Shown: positions 26,306 through 34,512, counted from the first letter of the stretch. The stretch is 64,000 bases of DNA from Pseudomonas sp. QS1027 (GCF_002814235.1 NZ_PHSU01000030.1:1-64000); one strand, 5' to 3'. The notes: generated by a model from the letters alone, not told the origin. Program-made: numbers and translations.

Positions 26306-27010
26306 ATGACCGCGAAATTACCGATCAGCCCCGATCCCGTGCAGAAGTCGCCGTTGCGCCCGTTGAAATGGGGCGCGGGACTGCTGCTGGGAGCCGTTGC
26401 GGCCTGGTTCCTGTGGCAGTGGGCCCACGACATGAGTGGTGTGCGCCGGGAAGCGCCGAAGGTCCCGATGCTGATTCCGTTGCCGCCGCCGCCGCCCCCA
26501 CCGCCGGAGCCTGAAAAGCCCAAGGAGCCGGAAACCCCGGTGGAAGAAAAGATCCCCGAACCGACCCCGGAACCGGAACAGGTCAAGCCCCAGGAGGAAG
26601 CACCGCCGTCACCGGTCAACGACCTGGAAAACCCGATGCAGATCGACGGCGATGCCCAGTCTGGTGGCGACGCCTTCAACATCGGCGCGGGCAAGGGCGG
26701 CGGCATGGCCGGAGCAGGAGGCGGGCGGCTGGGTAACGGCACCTACAGCCAGTTCCTGGCTTATTCCTTCCAGCGTTTGCTCAAGGAAGACCCGCAACTG
26801 CGCAACCTGGCTTTTTCGCTGCAGACCGATATCTGGCTGAGCGCGGCCGGGGAGATCACCCGGGTCGAGCTGGTCAAGTCCAGCGGCGATCCGAAGCTCG
26901 ATGCCCAGGTACTGGCAGCCCTGCGCGCCGTGCCGCGTTTGAGCGAACGGCCGTCGGCGTCGATCACGCTGCCGGTCCGTATTGCCTTGCAAGGCCGGCG
27001 TCCCGGCTAG
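26306..27010 (+). CDS. TonB-family energy transducer
   Basis: A 234-residue TonB-like protein with one N-terminal TM helix (GAGLLLGAVAAWFLWQWA). A Pro/Glu/Lys-rich periplasmic spacer follows (eight consecutive Pro, then EPEKPKEPETPVEEK and PTPEPEQVKPQ). The C-terminal TonB/TolA-like domain covers about residues 150-230 (LAYSFQRLLKEDPQLRNLAF, then ITRVELVKSSGDPKLDAQVL). Gene order ExbB-ExbD-TonB within a secretion operon points to a dedicated Ton complex. No TonB-dependent receptor is encoded nearby, so its outer-membrane partner is not obvious; the TpsB pore or the porin are candidates. Confidence 0.9.
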   Translation: MTAKLPISPDPVQKSPLRPLKWGAGLLLGAVAAWFLWQWAHDMSGVRREAPKVPMLIPLPPPPPPPPEPEKPKEPETPVEEKIPEPTPEPEQVKPQEEAPPSPVNDLENPMQIDGDAQSGGDAFNIGAGKGGGMAGAGGGRLGNGTYSQFLAYSFQRLLKEDPQLRNLAFSLQTDIWLSAAGEITRVELVKSSGDPKLDAQVLAALRAVPRLSERPSASITLPVRIALQGRRPG

Positions 27011-27050
27011 TTCAACCCATTCGCAGTCTTGTCATAGGAGTTGTGTGCAA

Positions 27051-28748
27051 ATGATTTCCAATGTGAATCGATTGAGCCTGGCGGTCGGCCTGGTCATCGC
27101 GACCCTGGTCGGCCAGGCGGCAGCGGCGACGCCCGCCGCGCCGTCGGAAAACGCCACGATCAACCTGATCCGCCTGCTGGTGCAGCAGGGCGTGCTCAAG
27201 CAGGAACAGGCCGACGGGCTGATCGCCCAGGCCGAGAAAGAAGCCGTCCAGGCGCGCCAGGCCAGTGCCGTTGCCGCCAGCGGGCCACCTGCGACGCCGG
27301 GCGAAGTGCGGGTGCAGTATGTCCCGGCGATTGTCCGCGATCAGATCCGCGACCAGGTCAAGGCCGAAGTCATGGCCACCGCCAAGCAGGAAAACTGGGC
27401 CCAGCCCAACACCTTCCCGGACTGGGTCTCGCGCATCAGCTTCGACGGCGACCTGCGCCTGCGCGATGAGTCGCGCTACTACTCCGGCAGCAACAGCAAC
27501 CAGATCGTCGACTTCGCCAAGCTCAATGCCAGCGGCCCCTACGACGTCAACCCGAAAACCAGCACCAGCCTGCCACCCTTGCTCAACACCCGTGAAGATC
27601 GCGGCGATTCCCTGCGCATCCGCGCCCGCTTGGGCATGAAGGCGATTATCGCGCCGGACTGGACGGCGGGTATCCGCATCGGCACCGGCACCGACAACAA
27701 CCCGGTCTCGACCACCCAGGTCCTCGGCGGCGGTTTCGCCAAGAAAGACCTCTGGCTCGACCAGGGCTACCTGACCTGGAAGTATTCCGATCGCCTGAGC
27801 CTGACCGGCGGACGTATCGCCAACCCGTTCTTCTCCACCGACATGCTCTATTCCTCCGACCTGAACTTCGACGGCGTGGCGGCGATCTTCAACCAGAAAC
27901 TGAACGCCGACTGGGGTGTGTTCGGCACCGTCGGCGCGTTCCCTATCGAGTACAGCTCCGACACCGCCAGCAGCAACGGCTACGACAAGGAAAAGAGCGC
28001 CGACAAGTGGCTCTACGGCCTGCAGGCGGGGGCGACCTGGCAGTTCAGCGAGCACAACAAGCTCAAGGGGGCGTTGGCCTACTACCGTTTCGACAACATC
28101 GAAGGCCAGCGCTCCGACGTCTGCCAGCCCTGGGCCGGGGATCCGGGCTGCAGTTCCGACGGCACCCGCGCCGCGTTCATGCAGAAGGGCAACACGGTGT
28201 TCCTGCTGCGCGACATCGCCATCAATCCACTGACTCCGACCACCACGGCACAACCGCAATTCGTCGGACTGGCTTCGAAGTTCAACCTGCTGGACCTGAA
28301 CCTGGTGCTCGACAGCGACCTGCCGGAAGACTTCAAGCTGCGCAGCCAGGCCGACTACGTCCACAACCTGGGCTACAACGAAGGCGAAATGAACCGGCGG
28401 GCGGCAGGCCAGATCGTCAACAACCTGGACGGCGACGGCAAGATCCAGAGTGGCGCCAACGCCATGATGGTCCAGTTCACCCTCGGCAACGCCCTGGACC
28501 TCAAGCGCCAGGGCGACTGGAACGTCTTCGGCGGCTACAAGTACATCCAGCCGGATGCCTTGCCCGACGGCTTCAACGACAACTCGTTCCACCTCGGCGG
28601 GACCAACGCCAAGGGCTTCTTCCTCGGGGCCAACTACGGCCTGGACAAGAACGTGATCGCCACCGCGCGCTGGCTCAACTCGGAGGCGGTGTATGGCGCG
28701 CCGTTCGATATCGATGTCATGCAGCTTGAAATCAACACGCGCTTCTAA
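27051..28748 (+). CDS. Putative outer-membrane porin
   Basis: A 565-residue protein with a signal peptide ending GQAAAA. A short helical segment follows (INLIRLLVQQGVLKQEQADG, an SLH-like or coiled-coil anchor), then a long beta-barrel with alternating aromatic strands (ISFDGDLRLRDESRYY, LWLDQGYLTWKYSDRLSLTG, WNVFGGYKYIQPDAL). The C terminus IDVMQLEINTRF ends in Phe, as is typical for BAM-folded proteins. It matches the putative-porin family found in Ton/TPS loci of pseudomonads. The start ATG has TAGGAG upstream at 12 bases. The gene sits 40 bases after the TonB-like gene and 16 before the next, in one operon. Substrate unknown. Confidence 0.85.
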   Translation: MISNVNRLSLAVGLVIATLVGQAAAATPAAPSENATINLIRLLVQQGVLKQEQADGLIAQAEKEAVQARQASAVAASGPPATPGEVRVQYVPAIVRDQIRDQVKAEVMATAKQENWAQPNTFPDWVSRISFDGDLRLRDESRYYSGSNSNQIVDFAKLNASGPYDVNPKTSTSLPPLLNTREDRGDSLRIRARLGMKAIIAPDWTAGIRIGTGTDNNPVSTTQVLGGGFAKKDLWLDQGYLTWKYSDRLSLTGGRIANPFFSTDMLYSSDLNFDGVAAIFNQKLNADWGVFGTVGAFPIEYSSDTASSNGYDKEKSADKWLYGLQAGATWQFSEHNKLKGALAYYRFDNIEGQRSDVCQPWAGDPGCSSDGTRAAFMQKGNTVFLLRDIAINPLTPTTTAQPQFVGLASKFNLLDLNLVLDSDLPEDFKLRSQADYVHNLGYNEGEMNRRAAGQIVNNLDGDGKIQSGANAMMVQFTLGNALDLKRQGDWNVFGGYKYIQPDALPDGFNDNSFHLGGTNAKGFFLGANYGLDKNVIATARWLNSEAVYGAPFDIDVMQLEINTRF

Positions 28749-28764
28749 GCGCGAGGGAGAACCC

Positions 28765-29412
28765 ATGAACATGCGAGCCCAGGTGCGTTGGTCGGCATTG
28801 TTGCTGGTGGTTGGCGTTGCACTGGCCAATGGCGCGTCGGCCGAAGGCATGGAAGAACGCCTGCGCACCCAGCTGCGCAGCACCACCCAGCAACTGCAAG
28901 CCTTGCAGAGCGAACAGGCCCAGGCCGGGGCGGCACGGATCGCCGCCGAGAACCAGGCCAAGGCGGCCCAGGCACAGATCAAGCAGCTCGAGGCGGAACT
29001 GGCCAAGGCCAAGGGTCTGAACGAGCAGTTGGCTGGCCAGCAACAGAACCTGCAAAGCCAGGCCCAGGCATTTGCCGTGGCCAGCAACGAGCAATTGGGC
29101 AAGTTCAAGAAGGCCTATGACGACCTGCTGGTGCTGGCCAAGGCCAAGGAAGCCGAGCGTGCGCGTCTGCAGGGACAACTGAGTGAACGTGACACACAAG
29201 TGCAGCAATGTTCGGTCAAGAATCAACAGATGTATGGGGTCGCCAAGGAGATCCTCGCCGCCTACGAAAAAATCGATGTGGCCGAGGTGATGAAGATCCG
29301 CCAGCCCTTTGCCGGCAGCGCCCGGGTCAAGTTCGAGGAAATGGCGCAGACCTTCGGTGACAACCTCTACAAGAACCAGTTCGATGCGGCCCACGCATCC
29401 CTCAATCAATGA
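28765..29412 (+). CDS. Periplasmic coiled-coil protein
   Basis: A 215-residue protein with a signal peptide ending GASA. A long Ala/Gln/Glu-rich coiled coil covers about residues 28-155 (RSTTQQLQALQSEQAQAGAA, IKQLEAELAKAKGLNEQLAG). A shorter C-terminal part with a single Cys (QQCSVKNQQMYGVAKEILAA) ends the protein. I do not recognise a named family. It is conserved in position in the P. aeruginosa pdt locus. A role as a periplasmic spacer or chaperone for exoprotein export is only a guess. GAGGGAGA precedes the ATG. Confidence 0.75.
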   Translation: MNMRAQVRWSALLLVVGVALANGASAEGMEERLRTQLRSTTQQLQALQSEQAQAGAARIAAENQAKAAQAQIKQLEAELAKAKGLNEQLAGQQQNLQSQAQAFAVASNEQLGKFKKAYDDLLVLAKAKEAERARLQGQLSERDTQVQQCSVKNQQMYGVAKEILAAYEKIDVAEVMKIRQPFAGSARVKFEEMAQTFGDNLYKNQFDAAHASLNQ

Positions 29413-29432
29413 CCCACAAGGAAGAACAACTC

Positions 29433-29918
29433 ATGAGCGAACACCTGATCGAGCACGTCACCCCGGACAGCCTGACCGAACTGCTGCAAGGCGCCGGTTA
29501 CCGGGTCAATCGCACCGAGCAGAACGGTATCGTGCAACTGCTCAGCGCCAGCCAGGGCATCGGCTATGCCGTGCGCTTCGGTAATCCGGCGGCCGGCGAG
29601 GGCGGTTATGTCGACTTCACCTACAGTTGTGCCCTGCGCGTGCAAGGTGAACTGCCAGCCGGCCTGGCCGAGTTGTGGAACGTCTCGCGACGTTTTGCCC
29701 GGTTGTCGGTACAGGGCGAGTTCCTGGTGATGGAAATGGACGTGGTGGTGGCCGCCGGTGTCAGCGCGAATTATCTGCGTGGCAACCTGGAACTCTGGGA
29801 TCGCCTGCTCCAGGAGTTCATCGTCTACCTGCGTGACTACAGCCAGCAGGCGGCACAGTTGAACGCTGTGTCCCCGGCTGCGAAAAAGGCCGCAGTCCCG
29901 GAGGAGGCGGCCCTGTGA
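29433..29918 (+). CDS. YbjN-domain protein
   Basis: A 161-residue cytoplasmic protein with the YbjN-like fold, a type III secretion chaperone-like alpha/beta architecture. The core reads TPDSLTELLQGAGYRVN, GYVDFTYSCALRVQGEL, WNVSRRFARLSVQGEFLVME. An in-frame ATG at 29409 overlaps the preceding stop, but the ATG at 29433 has AGGAAG at a good distance and begins MSEHLIEHVTP, so I choose it. Its stop overlaps the start of the PpiC gene. It may act as an escort protein for the large secretion substrate; this is inference. Confidence 0.8.
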   Translation: MSEHLIEHVTPDSLTELLQGAGYRVNRTEQNGIVQLLSASQGIGYAVRFGNPAAGEGGYVDFTYSCALRVQGELPAGLAELWNVSRRFARLSVQGEFLVMEMDVVVAAGVSANYLRGNLELWDRLLQEFIVYLRDYSQQAAQLNAVSPAAKKAAVPEEAAL

Positions 29919-30868
29919 AAAAGAGCACTTTCCTGGCCAGCGCTGGGGCGCTGGCCTTGCTGGCCGGGGCGGTCGCCCTGGTCATGCGCCCAGGTAACGA
30001 TCCGGTGGCCGCCGTGCAGCCGGCATCGGCCGTGGTACAAGCGAAGTCGAACGCACCGGCGGTGGCCCGCCTGGGCAATCAGCAAGTCGACACTCTCGAA
30101 CTGAAAGCCGTGTTTGCGGCCCTGCCGGCCGATTCCCGCGAGCAACTGCGCGGTAATCGTGCTGCCCTGGAAAGCTGGCTGCGGACGCGCCTGGCGGAAA
30201 AGGCGCTGATCGAACAGGCCGACGCTCAGGGCTGGGCGCAGCGTCCGGATATCGAGCAGCAGACCCGCGCCGCCGCCGAGCAGATCGTCTTTCGCAGCTA
30301 CCTGGCGTCGGTCAGCCAGGTACCGGCGGACTACCCCAGCGCCGAGGAACTGCAACAGGCCTATGACAGCGGCAAGTCGGCCTGGCAGACGCCGCCGTTG
30401 TACCGGGTCAGCCAGATTTTTCTCGCCGTGCCGGATCAGCAGTCGCTGGAGAGCGTGCGTAAACAGGCGGTCGAGCTGAGTCGCCGGGCCCAGGCCGCAC
30501 CGGACGAGTTCGCCGTGCTGGCGGGCCAATACTCCCAGGATCGCGAAAGCGCCAAGCGCGGCGGCGATGCCGGCCTGCAACCGCTGCAGCAACTGCTGCC
30601 GGAGGTTCGTGGCGCGGTGTCGCGGCTCAAGGCCGGTGCGGTAGCGGACCCGGTCCAGAGCCCGGCGGGCTTTCATATCGTCAAGCTCAACGAAATGCAG
30701 CCGGCGCGTACCGCGACCCTCGACGAACTGCGTGACCGTCTGCGCGAAGCCTTGCGCAGCCAGCGCCAGGAACAGATTGCCAAGGCCTACCTGGCGGGCA
30801 TGCTCAACACCGCGACCCTGAGTATCGACGGTGCGGCCCTGAACCAGGTGCTGGAAGAAAAACCCTAA
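29915..30868 (+). CDS. PpiC-type periplasmic peptidyl-prolyl isomerase/foldase
   Basis: A 317-residue parvulin-like protein. It has an N-terminal signal or anchor (LASAGALALLAGAVALVM), a SurA-like N-terminal helical region, and a PpiC domain at about residues 150-265 (YRVSQIFLAVPDQQSLESVR, FAVLAGQYSQDRESAKRGGD, PAGFHIVKLNEMQPA). It starts with GTG, overlapping the stop of the YbjN gene by four bases, with GGAGGAGG ahead of it. Encoded in the TPS operon, it is a good candidate for holding the 4128-residue exoprotein unfolded in the periplasm. Confidence 0.9.
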   Translation: MKKSTFLASAGALALLAGAVALVMRPGNDPVAAVQPASAVVQAKSNAPAVARLGNQQVDTLELKAVFAALPADSREQLRGNRAALESWLRTRLAEKALIEQADAQGWAQRPDIEQQTRAAAEQIVFRSYLASVSQVPADYPSAEELQQAYDSGKSAWQTPPLYRVSQIFLAVPDQQSLESVRKQAVELSRRAQAAPDEFAVLAGQYSQDRESAKRGGDAGLQPLQQLLPEVRGAVSRLKAGAVADPVQSPAGFHIVKLNEMQPARTATLDELRDRLREALRSQRQEQIAKAYLAGMLNTATLSIDGAALNQVLEEKP

Positions 30869-30925
30869 CAGGAAATTGCCATTGGATGGTTGGGTGTCCC
30901 CGGATGCCGACAGGGAGTCAGTATT

Positions 30926-31903
30926 ATGTCGTTGAATGAACACGCCCCGCGCACGGGCGTCATGGAGTACCGCAGCCCGAGCGAGCCGAACGAGACCTGG
31001 CAGGCCTTGGCCAGGTTGATCGAACCGCAGACGGCCCAGGTCTTTCTGGCCAGCGCCCGCTGCGGCTGTTTTATGCAGGCGGCGCGCAGCTTGAATATCA
31101 AGTCGACCCAGCTGCGCAAGCAGTTGGCGTTACTGGAAGAGCGCGTCAATCGACCGTTGTTCGTGTATGAGGGCAGCAACCTGATCCTCAGCCGCGACGG
31201 CCAGCAGTTGCAGGCGCAACTGATCGCCCTGGCCCATGAGCGGCGCCTGCCGATCATGGAGCAACCGCTGGTACGCCTGGCGATTGCCGAGTCGATCCTG
31301 CACGACATCCTCGGTCGCGACCTGATCGCGCTGTTGCGGCGCAATGCCAGCATCCGTTTGGAAATCATCTCGGTGGACAGTGTGATGTCCTTGCAGGCCT
31401 TGAGTGCCGACGTGGTGGTCTGGCTGTGCGGTCCGGACTCGCCGGTCTCGGGGCCGAGCTTCGCTACCAGCCCGCCGCGGCCCCTGGCGCGGCTGGATTA
31501 CCTGCCGCATATTGCCAAGCGTTATTCGCGGGTGGCGGCGCGCCCGGATGTGATTGCCGATCTTGAAGACTACATGCTGGTGCAATGGCAGCACGACCGG
31601 CAGATCGATGACTTCCAGCCCTGGAATCACTTGGTGGAGCAGCGCCTGGCGGGGGTGGTGCAAGTGCATTCCTACGAACTGATGCTGGAAATGATCCGCT
31701 GCAGCGCCTGCATTGGTTTGTTGCCTTGCTATATCACCCGTTTCGATCGGGGGCTGGTGGCGCTGCCGGGTCTGTTCGACGAGAGCATGCAGCGTCGCGC
31801 CTGGCTGGCGACCCGCCGCGAAGCCGAGGGCAGGGAAGAGGTGCAGTTGCTCGTCGACCTGGTGCTGGGGACGTTCAGGGAGCGGCGGGAGTGGTTTGAG
31901 TAA
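30926..31903 (+). CDS. Atypical LysR-type regulator closing the secretion locus
   Basis: A 325-residue protein with a LysR-like winged helix (about residues 30-90: QVFLASARCGCFMQAARSLN, KSTQLRKQLALLEERVNRPL). The ligand-binding half is divergent and weakly similar to the usual type. Two cysteines sit inside the helix-turn-helix (ARCGCF). The order after the PpiC gene matches the regulator at the end of the P. aeruginosa pdt region. The ATG at 30926 is chosen for GGGAG eight bases upstream. A target at the 27-bp elements is possible but unproven. Confidence 0.82.
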   Translation: MSLNEHAPRTGVMEYRSPSEPNETWQALARLIEPQTAQVFLASARCGCFMQAARSLNIKSTQLRKQLALLEERVNRPLFVYEGSNLILSRDGQQLQAQLIALAHERRLPIMEQPLVRLAIAESILHDILGRDLIALLRRNASIRLEIISVDSVMSLQALSADVVVWLCGPDSPVSGPSFATSPPRPLARLDYLPHIAKRYSRVAARPDVIADLEDYMLVQWQHDRQIDDFQPWNHLVEQRLAGVVQVHSYELMLEMIRCSACIGLLPCYITRFDRGLVALPGLFDESMQRRAWLATRREAEGREEVQLLVDLVLGTFRERREWFE

Positions 31904-31912
31904 TGCGCTGAG

Positions 31913-31942
31913 CGGGCTGACAAAGCAGGCTTTGCCAGCCCG
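31913..31942. other. Imperfect stem-loop after the regulator gene
   Basis: CGGGCTG-A-CAAAG-CAGG-CTTTG-C-CAGCCCG is a 12-bp stem with one mismatch. It lies just after the stop of the regulator gene, without a T-run on the plus strand. It probably marks the 3' end of the secretion operon transcript. Confidence 0.5.
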
Positions 31943-31980
31943 TCGCAAACCGCTCTACACTGGCTGGCCTTGTTGTTTTT

Positions 31981-32529
31981 ATGGATAAAAAAACGATGTC
32001 AGCCGACACCCCCTCCATCGTTATCGAGCGTTTCCGCGAAGCCCACGTCGACGGTATCACCGCGCTCTACAACGAACCCGCCGTCTGCCGCCAGGTGCTG
32101 CAAATGCCGTTTCAGTCCGCCGAGGTCTGGCGTCAGCGGCTGATTCAGCGCCAGGACAATGAACGCCTGGTCTCGCTGGTGGCGCTGCATCAGGGTGTGG
32201 TGATCGGCAGTTGCTCCCTGGAACAGTACACCCGTGTGCGCCGCAGCCACGCCGGCACTATCGGCATGGGCGTGGCAACCGCCTGGCAGGGCAAGGGTGT
32301 CGGTTCAAAACTGCTGGCCGCCGTGCTGGATGTGGCCGACAACTGGATGAACCTGCATCGCGTCGAGTTGACGGTGTATGCCGACAACGTTACCGCCCAG
32401 GGGCTGTACCGCAAGTTCGGTTTCGAGGACGAGGGCGTGATGCGCGACTACGCGATTCGTGACGGTGGTCTGGTGGATACCCTGAACATGGCGCGGTTTC
32501 GCCGGCAAGGCAGTGCCCAGTCGAGTTAA
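31981..32529 (+). CDS. GNAT N-acetyltransferase (AaaT/YhhY-like)
   Basis: A 182-residue GNAT enzyme using acetyl-CoA. Motif A is GVATAWQGKGVGSKLLAAVL, carrying the Q-G-K-G-V-G pyrophosphate loop. The C-terminal motif B is VTAQGLYRKFGFEDEG. The flow IVIERFREAHVDGITALYNE ... LHRVELTVYADNVTAQGLY resembles E. coli AaaT (YhhY), which acetylates some amino acids. The substrate is not certain. An alternative ATG five codons downstream (MSADTPS) is possible. Confidence 0.85.
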   Translation: MDKKTMSADTPSIVIERFREAHVDGITALYNEPAVCRQVLQMPFQSAEVWRQRLIQRQDNERLVSLVALHQGVVIGSCSLEQYTRVRRSHAGTIGMGVATAWQGKGVGSKLLAAVLDVADNWMNLHRVELTVYADNVTAQGLYRKFGFEDEGVMRDYAIRDGGLVDTLNMARFRRQGSAQSS

Positions 32530-32597
32530 TCACACGCCCCACGGTGCGATCTGCCATGATCAAGCCTTCGATTCAGGTTCACCCACGGAGCGCTCCA

Positions 32598-33092
32598 ATG
32601 AATGGTGTACAGCAACTGGGGGAAATGCTTCGGCACTACGCCGATACCGAAACACACAAGAAGCAACTGTTTGAAAAGCAATCGGCGCACTGGACGGCGC
32701 GTATCGTCGAGTTGTTCGATCGCATGGAACAGTGGCTGGAACCGGTAAAGAGCCCGGGCCTGCTGGAAACCCAACGCGAGGCCTACGTGGCTTTCGGCCC
32801 CAACCTGGCGGTGGAAGCCTCGACCTTCAAGACCCAGAAGCTGACGATCCAGATCGCCGGCAGAGTGATGGAATTTGTCCCGGAAGTCATGGGCACCGGC
32901 GGCACGATTTCCATCGCGGTCATGGGTCACACGGCGGCCCGGCATGGCAGCGTTTCGCTGGTGGGCGTGCCGGGGACTGGCGATTGGCAGTGGCGCAAGA
33001 CCAACGGCCTCAAGGACGCGGACATCTACCCGTTCGATGCCGACTTCCTGGCCTTGCAGTTGCAGAGCCTGATCCCTCGCGAATATCACTGA
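32598..33092 (+). CDS. Conserved hypothetical protein
   Basis: A 164-residue cytoplasmic-looking protein with no signal peptide or TM helix. The N-terminal part is helical and charged (MLRHYADTETHKKQLFEKQS, ARIVELFDRMEQWLEP). The C-terminal part is beta-rich (KLTIQIAGRVMEFVPEVMG, GTISIAVMGHTAARHGSVSL). I do not recognise a family. Codon use is normal. Start chosen at ATG 32598 with GGAG about eight bases upstream. It stands between the acetyltransferase and the tpx genes without a clear functional link. Confidence 0.7.
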   Translation: MNGVQQLGEMLRHYADTETHKKQLFEKQSAHWTARIVELFDRMEQWLEPVKSPGLLETQREAYVAFGPNLAVEASTFKTQKLTIQIAGRVMEFVPEVMGTGGTISIAVMGHTAARHGSVSLVGVPGTGDWQWRKTNGLKDADIYPFDADFLALQLQSLIPREYH

Positions 33093-33141
33093 AGCGTCTG
33101 CTGTGATCGCGCCCGGATTCCCACAGGAAAAAAAGCCCGAG

Positions 33142-33165
33142 AGGATTTGCCGGAGCGCAAATCCT
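33142..33165. other. Inverted repeat upstream of the first tpx gene
   Basis: AGGATTTGC-CGGAGC-GCAAATCCT is a perfect 9-bp stem. On the minus strand it is followed after six bases by TTTTTTT, so it could terminate minus-strand transcripts. On the plus strand it ends 88 bases before the tpx ATG and could be an operator. No OxyR consensus is evident. Confidence 0.5.
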
Positions 33166-33253
33166 GTGACACTTTATCTGCCCCATAGGTCGGGTGGCAT
33201 TTTCATGTTTAACTCCGGCCTCTTTATCGAAACCGTTTAGAAGGATTCAGTTC

Positions 33254-33754
33254 ATGGCTCAAGTCACCCTCAAAGGCGGCCCGGTTCAGGTCAACGGTCA
33301 ACTGCCGCAGGCCGGCGACAAGGCTCCAGCGTTCTCCCTGGTGGGCGCGGGTCTGGCTGACGTAACGCTGGGCAGCTTTGCCGGCAAGCGCAAAGTGCTG
33401 AACATTTTCCCAAGCGTCGACACCCCGACCTGCGCCACCTCGGTGCGCAAGTTCAACGCCCAGGCCAACGACGTGGCCAACACCGTGGTGCTGTGCATCT
33501 CGGCTGACCTGCCATTCGCCCAGGCCCGTTTCTGCGGCGCCGAAGGCCTGGAAAACGTCCTGAACCTGTCCACCCTGCGTGGCCGTGAGTTCATCAAGGA
33601 CTACGGCGTTGAAATCGCTGACGGCCCGCTGGCCGGCCTGACCGCTCGTGCCGTCGTCGTGCTGGACGAGAACGACAACGTGCTGCACAGCGAGCTGGTC
33701 AAGGAAATTGCCGAAGAGCCTAACTACGAAGCAGCCCTGGCTGTTCTGAAGTAA
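33254..33754 (+). CDS. tpx: Thiol peroxidase Tpx, first copy
   Basis: A 166-residue atypical 2-Cys peroxiredoxin that reduces peroxides with electrons from thioredoxin. The peroxidatic C60 is in SVDTPTCATSV and the resolving C94 in QARFCGAEG, at the usual E. coli Tpx positions. The start ATG has AGAAGGA upstream. A REP-like hairpin terminator follows, and a second complete tpx lies 195 bases downstream on the same strand. Confidence 0.97.
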   Translation: MAQVTLKGGPVQVNGQLPQAGDKAPAFSLVGAGLADVTLGSFAGKRKVLNIFPSVDTPTCATSVRKFNAQANDVANTVVLCISADLPFAQARFCGAEGLENVLNLSTLRGREFIKDYGVEIADGPLAGLTARAVVVLDENDNVLHSELVKEIAEEPNYEAALAVLK

Positions 33755-33760
33755 CGGCGA

Positions 33761-33821
33761 GGAGCCGGTTTGCGGTGAAGGCGAGAGCACTATCGCCAGC
33801 AAGCCGGCTCCACAGTTTTTT
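33761..33821 (+). terminator. REP-like palindrome acting as terminator of tpx copy 1
   Basis: GGAGCCGGTTTG pairs with CAAGCCGGCTCC across a 27-base interior that includes a smaller GCGA/TCGC hairpin. ACAGTTTTTT follows. The arm TATCGCCAGCAAGCCGGCTC has the look of pseudomonad REP elements, so this is probably a mobile-type repeat serving as the terminator. Only one copy is evident in the window. Confidence 0.7.
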
Positions 33822-33948
33822 GAGTCCGACGATATTTAGCGCTGAAACGCCGACTTTATAAATCGGCAGTGGCGGTGGTGGATATGACATCGCTATCTAA
33901 GGAAGCCCGCTTCAAGGTAGGATTTTGTGTTTACAAGGAGGCAAACAC

Positions 33949-34449
33949 ATGGCTCAAGTTACCCGCAGGGGCGTAACGGTTCAGATCAACGGACAGTTAC
34001 CGCTACCCGGCTCCCAGGCTCCAGATTTTTCCCTGGTGGCCAAGGATCTCTCCGATATCACCCTGGGCAGCCTTGTCGGCCGGCGCAAGGTGCTGAATAT
34101 CTTCCCCAGTGTCGATACCCCGACCTGCGCCAAGTCCGTGCGCCAGTTCAATGAACGCGCCAACCAGTTGGAAAACACCGTAGTGCTGTGCATCTCGGCT
34201 GACCTGCCGTTCGCCCAGGCGCGCTTTTGCGGCGCCGAAGGCCTGGACCGGGTCGTCAATCTGTCCACCTTGCGTGGCCGCGAGTTCATGCGCGACTACG
34301 GTGTGGAAATCGCCGACGGTCCTCTGGCCGGCCTGACTACCCGTGCGATCGTGGTACTGGATGCCCATGACAAGGTATTGCACAGCGAACTGGTGGCGGA
34401 TATCGGCCAGGAACCCGATTACGAGACGGCACTCGCGGTCCTGAAATAA
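33949..34449 (+). CDS. Thiol peroxidase Tpx, second tandem copy
   Basis: A 166-residue paralogue of the preceding Tpx, same length without gaps. Both catalytic cysteines are kept (C60 in SVDTPTCAKSV, C94 in QARFCGAEG). Differences cluster in residues 5-45 and 65-75. The DNA around the resolving cysteine is almost identical to copy 1, hinting at recent duplication or gene conversion. It has its own strong AAGGAGG and its own terminator, and the REP-like terminator separates it from copy 1, so it is likely expressed independently. Confidence 0.95.
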   Translation: MAQVTRRGVTVQINGQLPLPGSQAPDFSLVAKDLSDITLGSLVGRRKVLNIFPSVDTPTCAKSVRQFNERANQLENTVVLCISADLPFAQARFCGAEGLDRVVNLSTLRGREFMRDYGVEIADGPLAGLTTRAIVVLDAHDKVLHSELVADIGQEPDYETALAVLK

Positions 34450-34481
34450 ACGGCTCTGAAACAAGTGGTTTACAAATATTC

Positions 34482-34512
34482 ACGGCCTGACCCTGTCCAG
34501 GCCGTTTTTATT
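34482..34512 (+). terminator. Intrinsic terminator of tpx copy 2
   Basis: ACGGCCTG-ACCCTGTC-CAGGCCGT forms an 8-bp stem followed by TTTTATTT. It starts 32 bases after the stop codon. Confidence 0.92.

Noticed and set aside
27012..29108. 698-codon minus-strand frame antisense to the porin and coiled-coil genes
   Set aside because: It spans two real genes and their junction, and lacks recognisable domains.
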